This document shows positions 1 to 7,391 of a stretch of DNA of 11,527 nucleotides, in pieces. Source of the stretch: Betaproteobacteria bacterium (lineage in GTDB: Bacteria; Pseudomonadota; Gammaproteobacteria; Burkholderiales; SG8-39); contig JAEKLK010000063.1 of the NCBI GenBank assembly GCA_019509895.1, forward strand, positions 1 to 11,527, in the 5' to 3' direction. The translations under genes and the position numbers were made by a program. A model generated the notes under the pieces. That model made no database searches. It worked only from the letters and a program-made list of their open reading frames with translations, and was not told the DNA's origin. Within the stretch, counting starts at the first letter, position 1. The number at the start of each line of letters is the position of its first letter.

Positions 1-450
1 CTGGTGCGCGCCGACGCGCTCGCAGAGCTGGCGCGCGAGCTCGAGCTGGCGCCGCTCGTGCGCCTCGGCGAAGGCGAGCTTGCCGCCTCGGCAGAGCCGC
101 GTCCCTCGATCCTGGCCGATGCGCTGGAAGCGCTCTTCGGCGCCGTATTGCTCGACGGCGGCTACCCGGCGGCCCGCGACGCGGTGCTCGCTGCTTTCGC
201 CACGCGCCTCGAGCGCTTGGATCCGGAACGCGCCGCCAAGGACGCGAAGACCGAGCTTCAGGAAAAACTGCAGGCGGCGCGCCGGCCGCTGCCGGTCTAC
301 CGCCTGGTCTCGGTGCAGGGCGCGGCGCACCGGCAATCGTTCGAGGTCGAATGCAACGCCGGGGAGGTGAGCGCGCGCGGCAGCGGCAGCTCGCGCCAAC
401 GCGCCGAGCAGGAGGCGGCGCGAGCGCTGCTCGAGCGCCTCGCCGGATGA
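1..450 (+). CDS. rnc: Ribonuclease III, C-terminal part (cut by window start)
   Basis: This is the 3' portion of the double-strand-specific endoribonuclease that matures rRNA and cuts structured mRNAs in the cytoplasm. The frame is open from base 1 with no start, so the N-terminal catalytic signature is outside the window. The end of the catalytic domain is visible as SILADALEALFG (about residues 36-47 of the visible part), with the conserved Asp40 and Glu43 that bind metal in this family. A double-stranded-RNA-binding domain follows from about residue 80, ending in the typical GSGSSRQRAEQEAA stretch. The gene stops with a TGA that overlaps the era ATG in an ATGA, so the two are translationally coupled, as in many proteobacteria. 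I am sure of the family; the N-terminus cannot be assessed. Confidence 0.95.
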   Translation: MVRADALAELARELELAPLVRLGEGELAASAEPRPSILADALEALFGAVLLDGGYPAARDAVLAAFATRLERLDPERAAKDAKTELQEKLQAARRPLPVYRLVSVQGAAHRQSFEVECNAGEVSARGSGSSRQRAEQEAARALLERLAG

Positions 451-1328
451 GCGGCCGCTGCGGCACGGTGTCGCTCGTCGGACGGCCGAATACCGGCAAG
501 TCGAGCCTGCTCAACCGCCTCGTGGGCGAGAAGCTCTCGATCGTCTCGCCCCGGCCGCAGACCACCCGCCATCTCGTGCGCGGCATCGTCACGGTGCCCG
601 GTTGCCAGTACATCTTCGTCGACGCGCCCGGCAACCCGCCGCGGCTGAAAAGCGTGCTGCACAAGGCGCTGAACCGCCGCGTCGGCCAGGCGGCGAGCGA
701 AGCCGATGTAGTGCTGTTCGTGGTGGAGGCGCAGCGCTTCGGGCCCGAAGACCGCGCCGCTCTTGAACGCATCCCGCCGGCACAGAAAACCATCGCCGTC
801 GTCAACAAGGTGGACACGGTGAAGCGCGCGAGCCAGCTGATCCCGTTCCTCGACCGCCTTGGCAGGACGCGCGACTTCATCGCCGTGGTGCCGGTCAGCG
901 CGCGCACCGGCAGGAACGTGCCCGAGCTGCTGCGCGTGCTGGCACAGGCGCTGCCCGAGGGGCCTGCGGCCTACCCGGAGGACCAGCTCACCGATCGCGA
1001 CGAGCGCTTCTTCGCCGCCGAGATGCTGCGCGAGCAGCTGTTCGCGGCGCTCGGCGAGGAGTTGCCCTACCGCTGCGAGGTCATCATCGAGAGCTTCAAG
1101 GAGGAGGGCAATCTGCGCCGCATCGAGGCCTCGATCCTGGTCGAGCGTCAGAGCCAGAAGGCGATCGTCCTCGGCAAGGGCGGCGAGCGCCTGAAGGCCA
1201 TGGCGAGCGCGGCGCGCCGCGAGCTCGAGCGGCTCTTCCAGGGCAAGGTCTATCTCGGCGTGTGGGTCAAGGTGCGCCGCGCCTGGACGGATGACGCGCG
1301 CGTCCTGCGACAATTGGGCTATGAGTAA
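447..1328 (+). CDS. era: GTPase Era (16S rRNA / 30S assembly factor)
   Basis: Era is an essential GTPase that binds the 3' end of 16S rRNA during 30S subunit maturation. The 293-residue protein starts at the ATG that overlaps the rnc stop; a longer reading from 351 would lie inside rnc and adds no conserved sequence. The GTPase motifs are in order: P-loop GRPNTGKS (12-19), G2 around PQTTRH, G3 DAPG (59-62), G4 NKVD (120-123) and G5 SARTG (151-155). A C-terminal KH domain (about 202-278) carries GKGG (243-246) for RNA binding. The length matches the family (about 300). One oddity is Ala in G3, where Era normally has DTPG. Identity is secure. Confidence 0.97.
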   Translation: MSGRCGTVSLVGRPNTGKSSLLNRLVGEKLSIVSPRPQTTRHLVRGIVTVPGCQYIFVDAPGNPPRLKSVLHKALNRRVGQAASEADVVLFVVEAQRFGPEDRAALERIPPAQKTIAVVNKVDTVKRASQLIPFLDRLGRTRDFIAVVPVSARTGRNVPELLRVLAQALPEGPAAYPEDQLTDRDERFFAAEMLREQLFAALGEELPYRCEVIIESFKEEGNLRRIEASILVERQSQKAIVLGKGGERLKAMASAARRELERLFQGKVYLGVWVKVRRAWTDDARVLRQLGYE

Positions 1329-1346
1329 AAACGGCGCAACGGCGGA

Positions 1347-2006
1347 ATGAAGAAGCGCGTCGACCAGGAACCGGGCTACGTGCTGCACACGTACCCCTAC
1401 AAGGAGACGAGCCTCATCGTCGAGGCCTTCACGCGCCGCCATGGCCGCGTGGCGCTGCTCGCCCGCGGCGCCCGCCGTCCACGCTCGGCGATGCGCGGCG
1501 TGCTGCTCGCCTTCTATCCCCTGCGCATGGGTTGGAGCGGTTCGGCGGAGCTCGCGACGCTGGTCTCAGCGGAGTGGGCGGGCGGCTTGCCGCCCCTCGC
1601 CGGGCGCGGGCTGATGTGCGGCTTTTATCTTAACGAGCTGATCCTGCGGTTACTGCCGCGCGAAGACCCTCACGAGGCGCTGTTCGACGCCTACGGCGAA
1701 GCGCTGGCGCGGCTGGCGGCAGCGGAACGCGTTCCGGCGCTGCTGCGCAGCTTCGAGAAGCGCCTGCTCGCGGAGCTCGGCTACGCGCCGATGTTCGATC
1801 GCGATGCGCAGAGCGGCGCGCCGATCGAAAGCCATGGCGACCTCGTCATCAGCGGCCGTACGCTCCTCGACCTCGCCGCCGACGACTACAGCCGCAGCGA
1901 GACGCGCGACGAGGCACGCTATCTGATGCGCGCGCTCATCGGCCAGCGCCTGCACGGCCAGGTGCTGCATACCCGCAGCGTCCTCATGGAGCTGAACGAG
2001 CTGTGA
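1347..2006 (+). CDS. recO: DNA repair protein RecO
   Basis: RecO works with RecR (and RecF) to load RecA onto SSB-coated single-stranded DNA in recombinational repair. The 219-residue product has the N-terminal OB-fold region, with the VLHTYPYKETSLIVEAFT and GRVALLARGARRPRS stretches typical of RecO. The alpha-helical central part contains the well-conserved FYLNELILRLLP. It is somewhat shorter than E. coli RecO (242), mainly at the C-terminus, and shows no zinc-binding cysteine cluster, as in E. coli. The ATG lies 18 bases after the era stop, directly after a GGCGGA that is closer than an ideal ribosome binding site. The gene sits between era and pdxJ as in other betaproteobacteria. Confidence 0.93.
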   Translation: MKKRVDQEPGYVLHTYPYKETSLIVEAFTRRHGRVALLARGARRPRSAMRGVLLAFYPLRMGWSGSAELATLVSAEWAGGLPPLAGRGLMCGFYLNELILRLLPREDPHEALFDAYGEALARLAAAERVPALLRSFEKRLLAELGYAPMFDRDAQSGAPIESHGDLVISGRTLLDLAADDYSRSETRDEARYLMRALIGQRLHGQVLHTRSVLMELNEL

Positions 2007-2016
2007 TCGCGCACCT

Positions 2017-2721
2017 ATGATCGAGTTGGGCGTCAACATCGACCACGTCGCCACCGTGCGCCAGGCGCGGCGCACTTACGAGCCCGATCCGGTGTGGGCC
2101 GCCGTCGAGGCGCACCTCGGCGGCGCCGACGGCATCACCTGCCACCTGCGCGAGGACCGCCGCCACGTCCAGGACGAGGACGTGCGCCGCCTGCGCGAGC
2201 TGACGCATATCCGTCTCAACCTGGAGATGGCCGCCACTGAGGAGATGGTCGACATCGCCTGCCGCATCAAGCCGGAAATGGCGATGCTGGTGCCCGAAGG
2301 CCGGGTGGAGATCACCACCGAAGGCGGATTGGACATCGCGGCGCAGGAGAGCCGCCTCAAGGTCGCGGTGAGGCGCCTGGCGGATGCGGGCATCCGGGTT
2401 TCGGTGATCGGCGCCACGGTCTGCGAGATCCACACAGGGCCCTATGCGCACACGTTCCATTCGCGCGGACGCGACGCCGAGAGCCCGGCGGTGGTCGCGG
2501 AGCTGGAGCGCATCCAGCGCGCCGGCGACGCGATCCGCAAGCTCGCCATGCGCTTCAATGCCGGACATGCGCTCAACTATTTCAACGTGCAGCCGATCGC
2601 CGCGCTGAATGGCGTGCGCGAGCTGCACATCGGCCACGCCATCGTCAGCCGCGCCGTATTCGTCGGCATGCGAGAGGCGGTGCGCGAGATGAAGAGCCTG
2701 ATCCTGCGCGCCGCGCGATGA
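2017..2721 (+). CDS. pdxJ: Pyridoxine 5'-phosphate synthase PdxJ, with an internal deletion
   Basis: PdxJ condenses 1-deoxy-D-xylulose 5-phosphate with 3-amino-2-oxopropyl phosphate to form pyridoxine 5'-phosphate, the last ring-closing step of the DXP-dependent vitamin B6 pathway. It is a cytoplasmic TIM-barrel enzyme. GVNIDHVATVRQAR opens the protein, and the active-site residues known from E. coli are present: His43 in CHLREDRRH, Glu70 in NLEMA, Glu137 in EIHTG and His184 in NAGHAL. At residues 129-132 the sequence passes from RVSV straight to IGATVCEIHTG. Against E. coli, about 14 residues (the FIDAD segment and following helix) are missing, while a 7-residue insertion lies further on, so total length is 234 against about 243. 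The frame is intact. The gene begins 10 bases after recO and its stop overlaps the acpS ATG. Family assignment is certain; activity is not. Confidence 0.93.
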   Translation: MIELGVNIDHVATVRQARRTYEPDPVWAAVEAHLGGADGITCHLREDRRHVQDEDVRRLRELTHIRLNLEMAATEEMVDIACRIKPEMAMLVPEGRVEITTEGGLDIAAQESRLKVAVRRLADAGIRVSVIGATVCEIHTGPYAHTFHSRGRDAESPAVVAELERIQRAGDAIRKLAMRFNAGHALNYFNVQPIAALNGVRELHIGHAIVSRAVFVGMREAVREMKSLILRAAR

Positions 2722-3101
2722 TTTTTGGAGTCGGCACGGATGTGGTGGACATCCCGCGCATCGAGGCCGCGCTCAAGCGCTACGGCGAGCGCTTCGCGCG
2801 GCGCATCCTCTGTCCGCCGGAGCTCGCGCGCTTCGAGAAGCACCGGTTGCCGGCGAACTATCTCGCCAAGCGCTTCGCCGCCAAGGAGGCGTTCACCAAG
2901 GCGCTCGGCACCGGCATCAAGGCGCCGGCGAACTGGCACGGCGTCTGGGTGCGCAACCTCGCCTCTGGCCAGCCGGTGCTCGAGTTCTCCGATGCGCTGC
3001 AGCGCTATCTCGATGCAAAAGGCGTCACCTCGGCGCACGTCTCGCTCTCGGATGAGCGCGGCGTGGCTTTCGCGACGGTGATCCTCGAGTGCGCAAAGTA
3101 A
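2718..3101 (+). CDS. acpS: Holo-[acyl-carrier-protein] synthase
   Basis: AcpS transfers the 4'-phosphopantetheine arm of CoA to the serine of acyl carrier protein, activating it for fatty acid synthesis. The 127-residue product matches the usual length (126 in E. coli). It carries both Mg-binding signatures: GVGTDVVDI with Asp8 and KRFAAKEAFTKALGTG with Glu57, equivalent to Asp9 and Glu58 of E. coli. SLSDERGVAFATVI near the end is also typical. The ATG overlaps the pdxJ stop in ATGA, and the 3' end overlaps the GTG of nagZ by 13 bases, so all three are probably translated from one message. pdxJ-acpS pairing is common in proteobacteria. Confidence 0.97.
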   Translation: MIFGVGTDVVDIPRIEAALKRYGERFARRILCPPELARFEKHRLPANYLAKRFAAKEAFTKALGTGIKAPANWHGVWVRNLASGQPVLEFSDALQRYLDAKGVTSAHVSLSDERGVAFATVILECAK

Positions 3102-4111
3102 AGCTGCCGCCCGGGCCGGTCGTGGTCGACGTGCTGGGCACGGCATTGACGGACGAAGACCGCAGCCGCATGCGCCATCCCGCCGCCGGCGCGGTGGTTC
3201 TCTTCGCGCGCAACTACGAGAACCCGGAGCAGCTCGCGGCGCTCACTGCCGATATCGAGCGCCTGCGCGAGCCGGCGCTGCCGGTGTGCGTCGATCACGA
3301 AGGCGGGCGCGTGCAGCGCTTCCGCGATGGATTTACCGCCATCCCGCCCATGCGGACGCTGGGGAAGCTGTGGGATCGCGACCGCGATGCGGCCAGGGAG
3401 GCGGCCGCCTCTATCGGCTACATCATCGCGGCGGAGCTCGGCGCGCACGGTGTTGACTTCAGCTTCGCACCGGTGCTCGACCTCGACTACGGCGGCAGCT
3501 CGGTGATCGGCGACCGCGCGCTGCATTTCGATCCGACCGCGGTCGGCGCGCTCGCCGCGAGCCTGGTGCGCGGCCTCGCGCAGGGCGGCGTCGCCGCCGT
3601 GGCCAAGCATTTCCCCGGTCACGGCTATGCCGAGGCCGATTCGCATGTCGCCGTGCCGCGCGACGAGCGCGCCTTCAAGGAAATCCTGAGAAAAGACATC
3701 GCGCCGTACAAGCCGGTGATCGAGGCAGGCCTTGCCGCCGTGATGCCGGCGCATGTCATTTACCCGCAGGTCGACGCCAATCCGGCCGGCTATTCGCGCC
3801 ACTGGCTGCACGACGTGCTGCGCGGCCAGCTCGGCTTCCAGGGCATCATCTTCAGCGACGACCTGTCGATGGAAGGCGCGGCGGTCGCCGGAGATCCGCC
3901 GGAGCGGGCACGTGCCGCCATCGAAGCCGGATGCGACATGGTGCTTCTATGCAATGACCCGGCGGGGCTGGACGAGCTGCTCGAGTCGCTCAAGGAGGTG
4001 CCGCTTGCGAATCCCGAGCGGCTCGAGCGGATGAGGAAGCAGGGCGGGCGCGACCTGCGCAAGAGCGTCGCCTATCGCGAGGCGCAGCAGGCGCTCACGC
4101 AGCTCGCCTGA
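3089..4111 (+). CDS. nagZ: Beta-N-acetylhexosaminidase NagZ (cell-wall recycling)
   Basis: NagZ is a cytoplasmic glycoside hydrolase of family 3 that removes GlcNAc from 1,6-anhydro-muropeptides during peptidoglycan recycling; its products can induce AmpC beta-lactamases in some species. The 340-residue protein shows CVDHEGGRVQRFR (67-79), KHFPGHG (173-179), the flexible catalytic-loop ADSH with Asp184 and His186, and the nucleophile motif IFSDDLSMEG, where Asp257 should be the nucleophile. The start is a GTG inside the end of acpS; the N-terminus it gives (GPVVVDVLGT) aligns with the family, so I accept it. No separate ribosome binding site is clear, which fits coupling to acpS. Its 3' end runs 17 bases into the convergent permease gene. 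Confidence 0.95.
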   Translation: MRKVKLPPGPVVVDVLGTALTDEDRSRMRHPAAGAVVLFARNYENPEQLAALTADIERLREPALPVCVDHEGGRVQRFRDGFTAIPPMRTLGKLWDRDRDAAREAAASIGYIIAAELGAHGVDFSFAPVLDLDYGGSSVIGDRALHFDPTAVGALAASLVRGLAQGGVAAVAKHFPGHGYAEADSHVAVPRDERAFKEILRKDIAPYKPVIEAGLAAVMPAHVIYPQVDANPAGYSRHWLHDVLRGQLGFQGIIFSDDLSMEGAAVAGDPPERARAAIEAGCDMVLLCNDPAGLDELLESLKEVPLANPERLERMRKQGGRDLRKSVAYREAQQALTQLA

Positions 4112-4958
4112 GTATCAGGACGTTGCCGGCGACCGATATGGCGATGCCGACCCACGTCAATGGGTGGAAGCGGAAGCCTTCGAACACGGCGGAGAGCAGC
4201 AGCGCGACGACCGGCACCATGACGCCGATATAGCCGGCGCGCGCGGCGCCGATCCGCTTGAGGAGCGTGAGGTAGCTCGCGAACGCGGCGATCGAGCCGA
4301 GCAGCGCGAGATAAGCGAGCGACAGGAGATACGCCGGCGTCGTATCGAAAGCGAGCGCGCTGCCGCTCGCGACGCCGACTGCGAGCGCGCTCAGCGCGCC
4401 GTACAGCATGCCCCACGCCATGCCCTGCCACAACGGCACGCCGGTGCGCTGGTTGCGGTAGGCGATCATGCTGCCCAGCGACGCGACCAGAACGCTGATG
4501 GCGGTGAACAGGGCGCCGGTGACGGTGTCCGTGCTGTCCTGCAGCCGCGCGAGCTCGGGATAGAACACCACGACGATGCCGGCGATGCCGAGAAAAGAGG
4601 CGAGTGCCACCCGCGGCGTCATGGGCGTGCCGAAGAAGAGCCGCATGCCGAGCATGCCGAGGAGCGGACTCGCCGAGTAGCCGACCGCGACGAGGCCTGA
4701 GACGACATGCTGCTCGGCGTAATAGACGAGGACGTAGCCGACGCCGAACGTGGTGAGGCCGAAGAGCGCGAGCCAGCCATGCTCTTTCGCGCTGAAGCGC
4801 AGCGGCAGCCGGCGAACCAGGCACCAGGCGAAGAGCAGCGCCGAGGCGAGGAGAAAGCGGTATGCCACGCTCATCTCGGGCGGCACCGTGCCGAGCTGGA
4901 ACGTGATCGCGATCCAGGTGGTGCTCCAGATCGCGACGCACGCGACGAAGTACCGCGC
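4095..4958 (-). CDS. DMT-superfamily (EamA) permease, 5' end uncertain
   Basis: This is a predicted inner-membrane drug/metabolite transporter with two EamA repeats and about ten hydrophobic helices, for example YFVACVAIWSTTWIAITF, LASALLFAWCLV, VALASFLGIAGIVVVFY and WVGIAISVAGNVLIL. Substrate is unknown; relatives export amino acids or metabolites. It lies directly downstream of efp on the same strand. The given 5' limit is where homologous reading begins just after the efp stop, not a start codon. In this frame no ATG, GTG or TTG lies between the efp stop and the first helix; the first ones are GTG at 4886 and ATG at 4874, both after helix 1. A GTG at 4965, overlapping the efp stop, would reach helix 1 only if one base near 4953 were removed. 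The stop overlaps nagZ tail to tail. Confidence 0.85.
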   Translation of the reverse strand, partial: ARYFVACVAIWSTTWIAITFQLGTVPPEMSVAYRFLLASALLFAWCLVRRLPLRFSAKEHGWLALFGLTTFGVGYVLVYYAEQHVVSGLVAVGYSASPLLGMLGMRLFFGTPMTPRVALASFLGIAGIVVVFYPELARLQDSTDTVTGALFTAISVLVASLGSMIAYRNQRTGVPLWQGMAWGMLYGALSALAVGVASGSALAFDTTPAYLLSLAYLALLGSIAAFASYLTLLKRIGAARAGYIGVMVPVVALLLSAVFEGFRFHPLTWVGIAISVAGNVLILRRAA

Positions 4959-5524
4959 TAGGCACGCTCCATGTAGGTGCCTTCGGCGGTGTCGATCTTG
5001 ATCTTCTCGCCCCTGTTGATGAAGGGCGGCACTTGCACCGTGATGCCGGTCTCCATCTTCGCCGGCTTGAAGCTGTTGGTCGCCGTGGAGTTCTTGATGC
5101 CGGGCTCCGTGTCGATCACTTCCAGCACCACCGATGGCGGCAGCTCGATGCCGATGGCGCGGCCGTTGTAGAAGTTGATCTGCACGTCGGTGTTGGGCAG
5201 CAGGTAGCCCGCCTGGCCCTCGAGGAACTCCGCGGGCAGCGACAGCTGCTCGTAGTTTTCCTTGTCCATGAAGACGTACATGTCGCCGTCCTGGTAGAGG
5301 TACTGCATGTCGCGCGGGTCGACGAACGCGCGCTCGACCTTGTCCTCGGTGCGGAAGCGCTGGTTGGTCTTGGTGCCGGTCTCGATGTCTTTCATCTCCA
5401 CCTGCATGAAGGCGCCGCCACGCCCGCCGACGTGCACGTGATAGCTCTTCAGCACGCGCCAGACGCGCTTGTCCCATTCGAGGAGATTGCCGGGACGGAT
5501 TCCGACTGCTTCGACCTTGGCCAT
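4958..5524 (-). CDS. efp: Translation elongation factor P
   Basis: EF-P binds between the P and E sites of the ribosome and relieves stalling at consecutive prolines. The product is 188 residues, the normal length, with three beta-barrel domains. The KOW-like N-terminal domain starts IRPGNLLEW; the centre has TGTKTNQRFR and MQYLYQDGD; the C-terminal part has TATNSFKPA and VQVPPFINRGEKIKIDT. The loop that reaches the peptidyl-transferase centre reads HVGGRGGAF with Arg35 at its tip. E. coli has Lys34 (PGKG, lysylated by EpmA) and P. aeruginosa has Arg32 (SGRNA, rhamnosylated by EarP); this loop matches neither context exactly. No modification enzyme lies next to it in the window. It is transcribed divergently from uvrC, with AAAGAG as a possible ribosome binding site 8 bases before the ATG. 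Confidence 0.96.
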   Translation of the reverse strand: MAKVEAVGIRPGNLLEWDKRVWRVLKSYHVHVGGRGGAFMQVEMKDIETGTKTNQRFRTEDKVERAFVDPRDMQYLYQDGDMYVFMDKENYEQLSLPAEFLEGQAGYLLPNTDVQINFYNGRAIGIELPPSVVLEVIDTEPGIKNSTATNSFKPAKMETGITVQVPPFINRGEKIKIDTAEGTYMERA

Positions 5525-5560
5525 GGGAAACGCTCTTTTGCCGCTGGGAAAAAGGGCGAA

Positions 5561-5566
5561 ATTTTA
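5561..5566 (-). promoter_or_regulatory. efp: Candidate -10 box for efp
   Basis: On the minus strand this reads TAAAAT, 36 bases before the efp ATG, inside the short AT-rich gap between the divergent efp and uvrC genes. I do not see a convincing -35 element 16-18 bases upstream, so the assignment rests on the -10 match and position only. Confidence 0.35.
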
Positions 5567-5573
5567 CACGTTT

Positions 5574-5579
5574 TATAAT
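5574..5579 (+). promoter_or_regulatory. uvrC: Candidate -10 box for uvrC-pgsA
   Basis: This is a perfect TATAAT, which would place the transcription start near 5586 and leave a leader of about 22 bases before the uvrC GTG. The sequence 17 bases upstream (AAAGGG) is a poor -35 and there is no TG extension, so an activator or weak constitutive use is possible. It lies only 8 bases from the efp -10 on the other strand, so the two promoters probably compete for polymerase. Confidence 0.5.
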
Positions 5580-5607
5580 CGAATCATCGTCTTCGATCTA
5601 TCCAGCG

Positions 5608-7389
5608 GTGCCTTTCGACCCTAAATCGTTCGTCGCCGGGCTGCCCAATCTGCCCGGCGTCTACCGCATGCTCGGCAAGGATGGCGAGGCTCTCTACGTC
5701 GGCAAGGCGCGCGACCTCAAGAAACGCGTCGCCTCGTACTTCCAGAAGCAGGCGCAGAGCCCGCGCATCGAGATGATGCTCTCCCAAGTGGTGGCGATGG
5801 AGGTGACCGCGACACGCTCCGAGGGCGAGGCGCTGCTCCTCGAAAACAACCTGATCAAGAGCCTCGATCCGCGCTACAACATCCTCTTTCGCGACGACAA
5901 GTCCTATCCGTATCTGATGGTCACCGGCCACCACTATCCGCGGCTCGGATTCCACCGCGGCGCGAAGGACAAGAAGCATCGCTATTTCGGCCCGTTTCCA
6001 CACGCGTACGCGGTACGCGAATCAATTCAGCTCCTGCAGCGCGTCTTCCGCCTGCGGACCTGCGAAGATACGGTGTTCGAGAACCGCTCGCGCCCCTGCC
6101 TGCTCCACCAGATTCACCGGTGCACGGCGCCGTGCACCGGCAAGATCGCGCCGGAGGTGTATGCCGAGGATGTCGCGAATGCGGTGCTGTTCCTGCAGGG
6201 CCGGGAAGACGACGTGATCAAGGGGTTGACCGAAAAGATGCAACGTGCGGCGGACGAACGGCATTACGAGCAGGCGGCGATCTATCGCGACCAGGTCCGC
6301 ACGCTGGCGCGCGTTCAGGCGCGCCAGTACGTCGAGTCGCACCGCGGTGTCGAGGCCGATGTGGTGGCGTGCGTGATCGAGCGCGGCATCGCCTGCGTCA
6401 ACCTGGTCATGATCCGCGCCGGCCGCCACGTCGGCGACCGCAGCTTCTTCCCCGCCAATGCGCAGGGCGCGGAGCCGGCGGAAGTCGTGGCGGCGTTTCT
6501 CGAGCAGCACTATCTCGAGCAGCCGCTGCCGGGCCTGGTGATTGCGAGCGATCCGGTCGAGCTCGAGAACGTCAACGCGGTGACGCCGTCGCATGGCGAG
6601 CGCAAGGTCTGGCTCGACATGGCGCGCAAGAACGCGCTGCTCGCGATTGCGCAGCATGTGCGCGACCGCACAACGCAGGAGACGCGCTTGAGCGCGCTGC
6701 GCGAGGTGCTTTCGCTTCCCGAAGGCGCCGGGCGCATCGAGTGCTTCGACATCAGCCACACCATGGGCGAGGCGACCGTCGCCTCGTGCGTCGTCTATGA
6801 CCGAGAGCAGATGCAGAAATCCGAGTACCGGCGCTTCAATATCCGCGGCGTCACGCCGGGTGACGATTACGGCGCCATGCGCCAGGTGCTCGAGCGCCGC
6901 TATGAGCGCGTGACAGCCGAGGCGGGCAGGGTGCCGGATCTCGTGCTGATCGATGGTGGCAAGGGTCAGGTCGGTGTCGCCCGCGCGGTACTCGCCGACC
7001 TCGGCCTGCACCAGTTGTGCGTGGTGGGCGTGGCCAAAGGTCCCGAGCGCAAGCCCGGGCTGGAAGAGCTGATCATCGAGTCGGACTCGCGCAGCCTGCA
7101 GCTCGCGCCTTCGCACCCGGCGCTGCACCTCATCCAGTCGATCCGCGACGAGGCGCATCGCTTCGCCATCGTCGGCCACCGCGCTCGCCGCGGCAAAAAG
7201 CGCACGACTTCCATGCTGAACGAAATTCCCGGCATCGGCGCGAAGCGCCGCCAGGCGCTGATCGAGCACTTCGGCGGCCTGCGCGGCGTGCAGGCGGCCG
7301 CGATCGACGACATCGCCAAGGTGGAAGGCATCAGCCGTCCGCTCGCCGAGCGCATCTATAGGCATCTGCACGATTCGGCGGCGGCGTGA
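5608..7389 (+). CDS. uvrC: UvrABC excinuclease subunit C
   Basis: UvrC makes both incisions around DNA damage in nucleotide excision repair after UvrA and UvrB load it. The 593-residue protein has an N-terminal GIY-YIG nuclease domain (about 14-93, GVYRMLG...ALYVGKA), which makes the 3' cut. Next is a cysteine cluster C152-x11-C164-x7-C172-x3-C176, with exactly the spacing of the iron-sulphur ligands known in E. coli UvrC. A UVR helical hairpin that contacts UvrB follows (about 201-238). The RNase-H-like domain for the 5' cut has Asp381 in FDISH, Asp449 in LIDGGKGQ and His517 in DEAHRFA. A tandem helix-hairpin-helix ends the protein (about 539-588). The start is a GTG without a strong ribosome binding site; the next residues match the family start. 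Confidence 0.97.
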   Translation: MPFDPKSFVAGLPNLPGVYRMLGKDGEALYVGKARDLKKRVASYFQKQAQSPRIEMMLSQVVAMEVTATRSEGEALLLENNLIKSLDPRYNILFRDDKSYPYLMVTGHHYPRLGFHRGAKDKKHRYFGPFPHAYAVRESIQLLQRVFRLRTCEDTVFENRSRPCLLHQIHRCTAPCTGKIAPEVYAEDVANAVLFLQGREDDVIKGLTEKMQRAADERHYEQAAIYRDQVRTLARVQARQYVESHRGVEADVVACVIERGIACVNLVMIRAGRHVGDRSFFPANAQGAEPAEVVAAFLEQHYLEQPLPGLVIASDPVELENVNAVTPSHGERKVWLDMARKNALLAIAQHVRDRTTQETRLSALREVLSLPEGAGRIECFDISHTMGEATVASCVVYDREQMQKSEYRRFNIRGVTPGDDYGAMRQVLERRYERVTAEAGRVPDLVLIDGGKGQVGVARAVLADLGLHQLCVVGVAKGPERKPGLEELIIESDSRSLQLAPSHPALHLIQSIRDEAHRFAIVGHRARRGKKRTTSMLNEIPGIGAKRRQALIEHFGGLRGVQAAAIDDIAKVEGISRPLAERIYRHLHDSAAA

Positions 7390-7391
7390 TC

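Noticed and set aside
297..1442. A 381-codon open frame on the minus strand across era
   Set aside because: It lies opposite rnc, era and recO, is rich in Ala, Arg, His and Leu, and contains no recognisable motif; GC-rich genes commonly leave such antisense frames.
4164..4700. Plus-strand open frame opposite the permease
   Set aside because: Its sequence is highly charged and repetitive, and the minus-strand frame has the hydrophobic helices of a real transporter.
4961..5477. Upstream continuation of the permease frame through efp
   Set aside because: The 5' part only reads efp in another frame, with Arg/His-rich low-complexity sequence; homology to the permease begins just after the efp stop.
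6022..7371. A 449-codon open frame on the minus strand across uvrC
   Set aside because: uvrC has complete domains and catalytic residues in the other direction; this frame is its antisense shadow with no domain.
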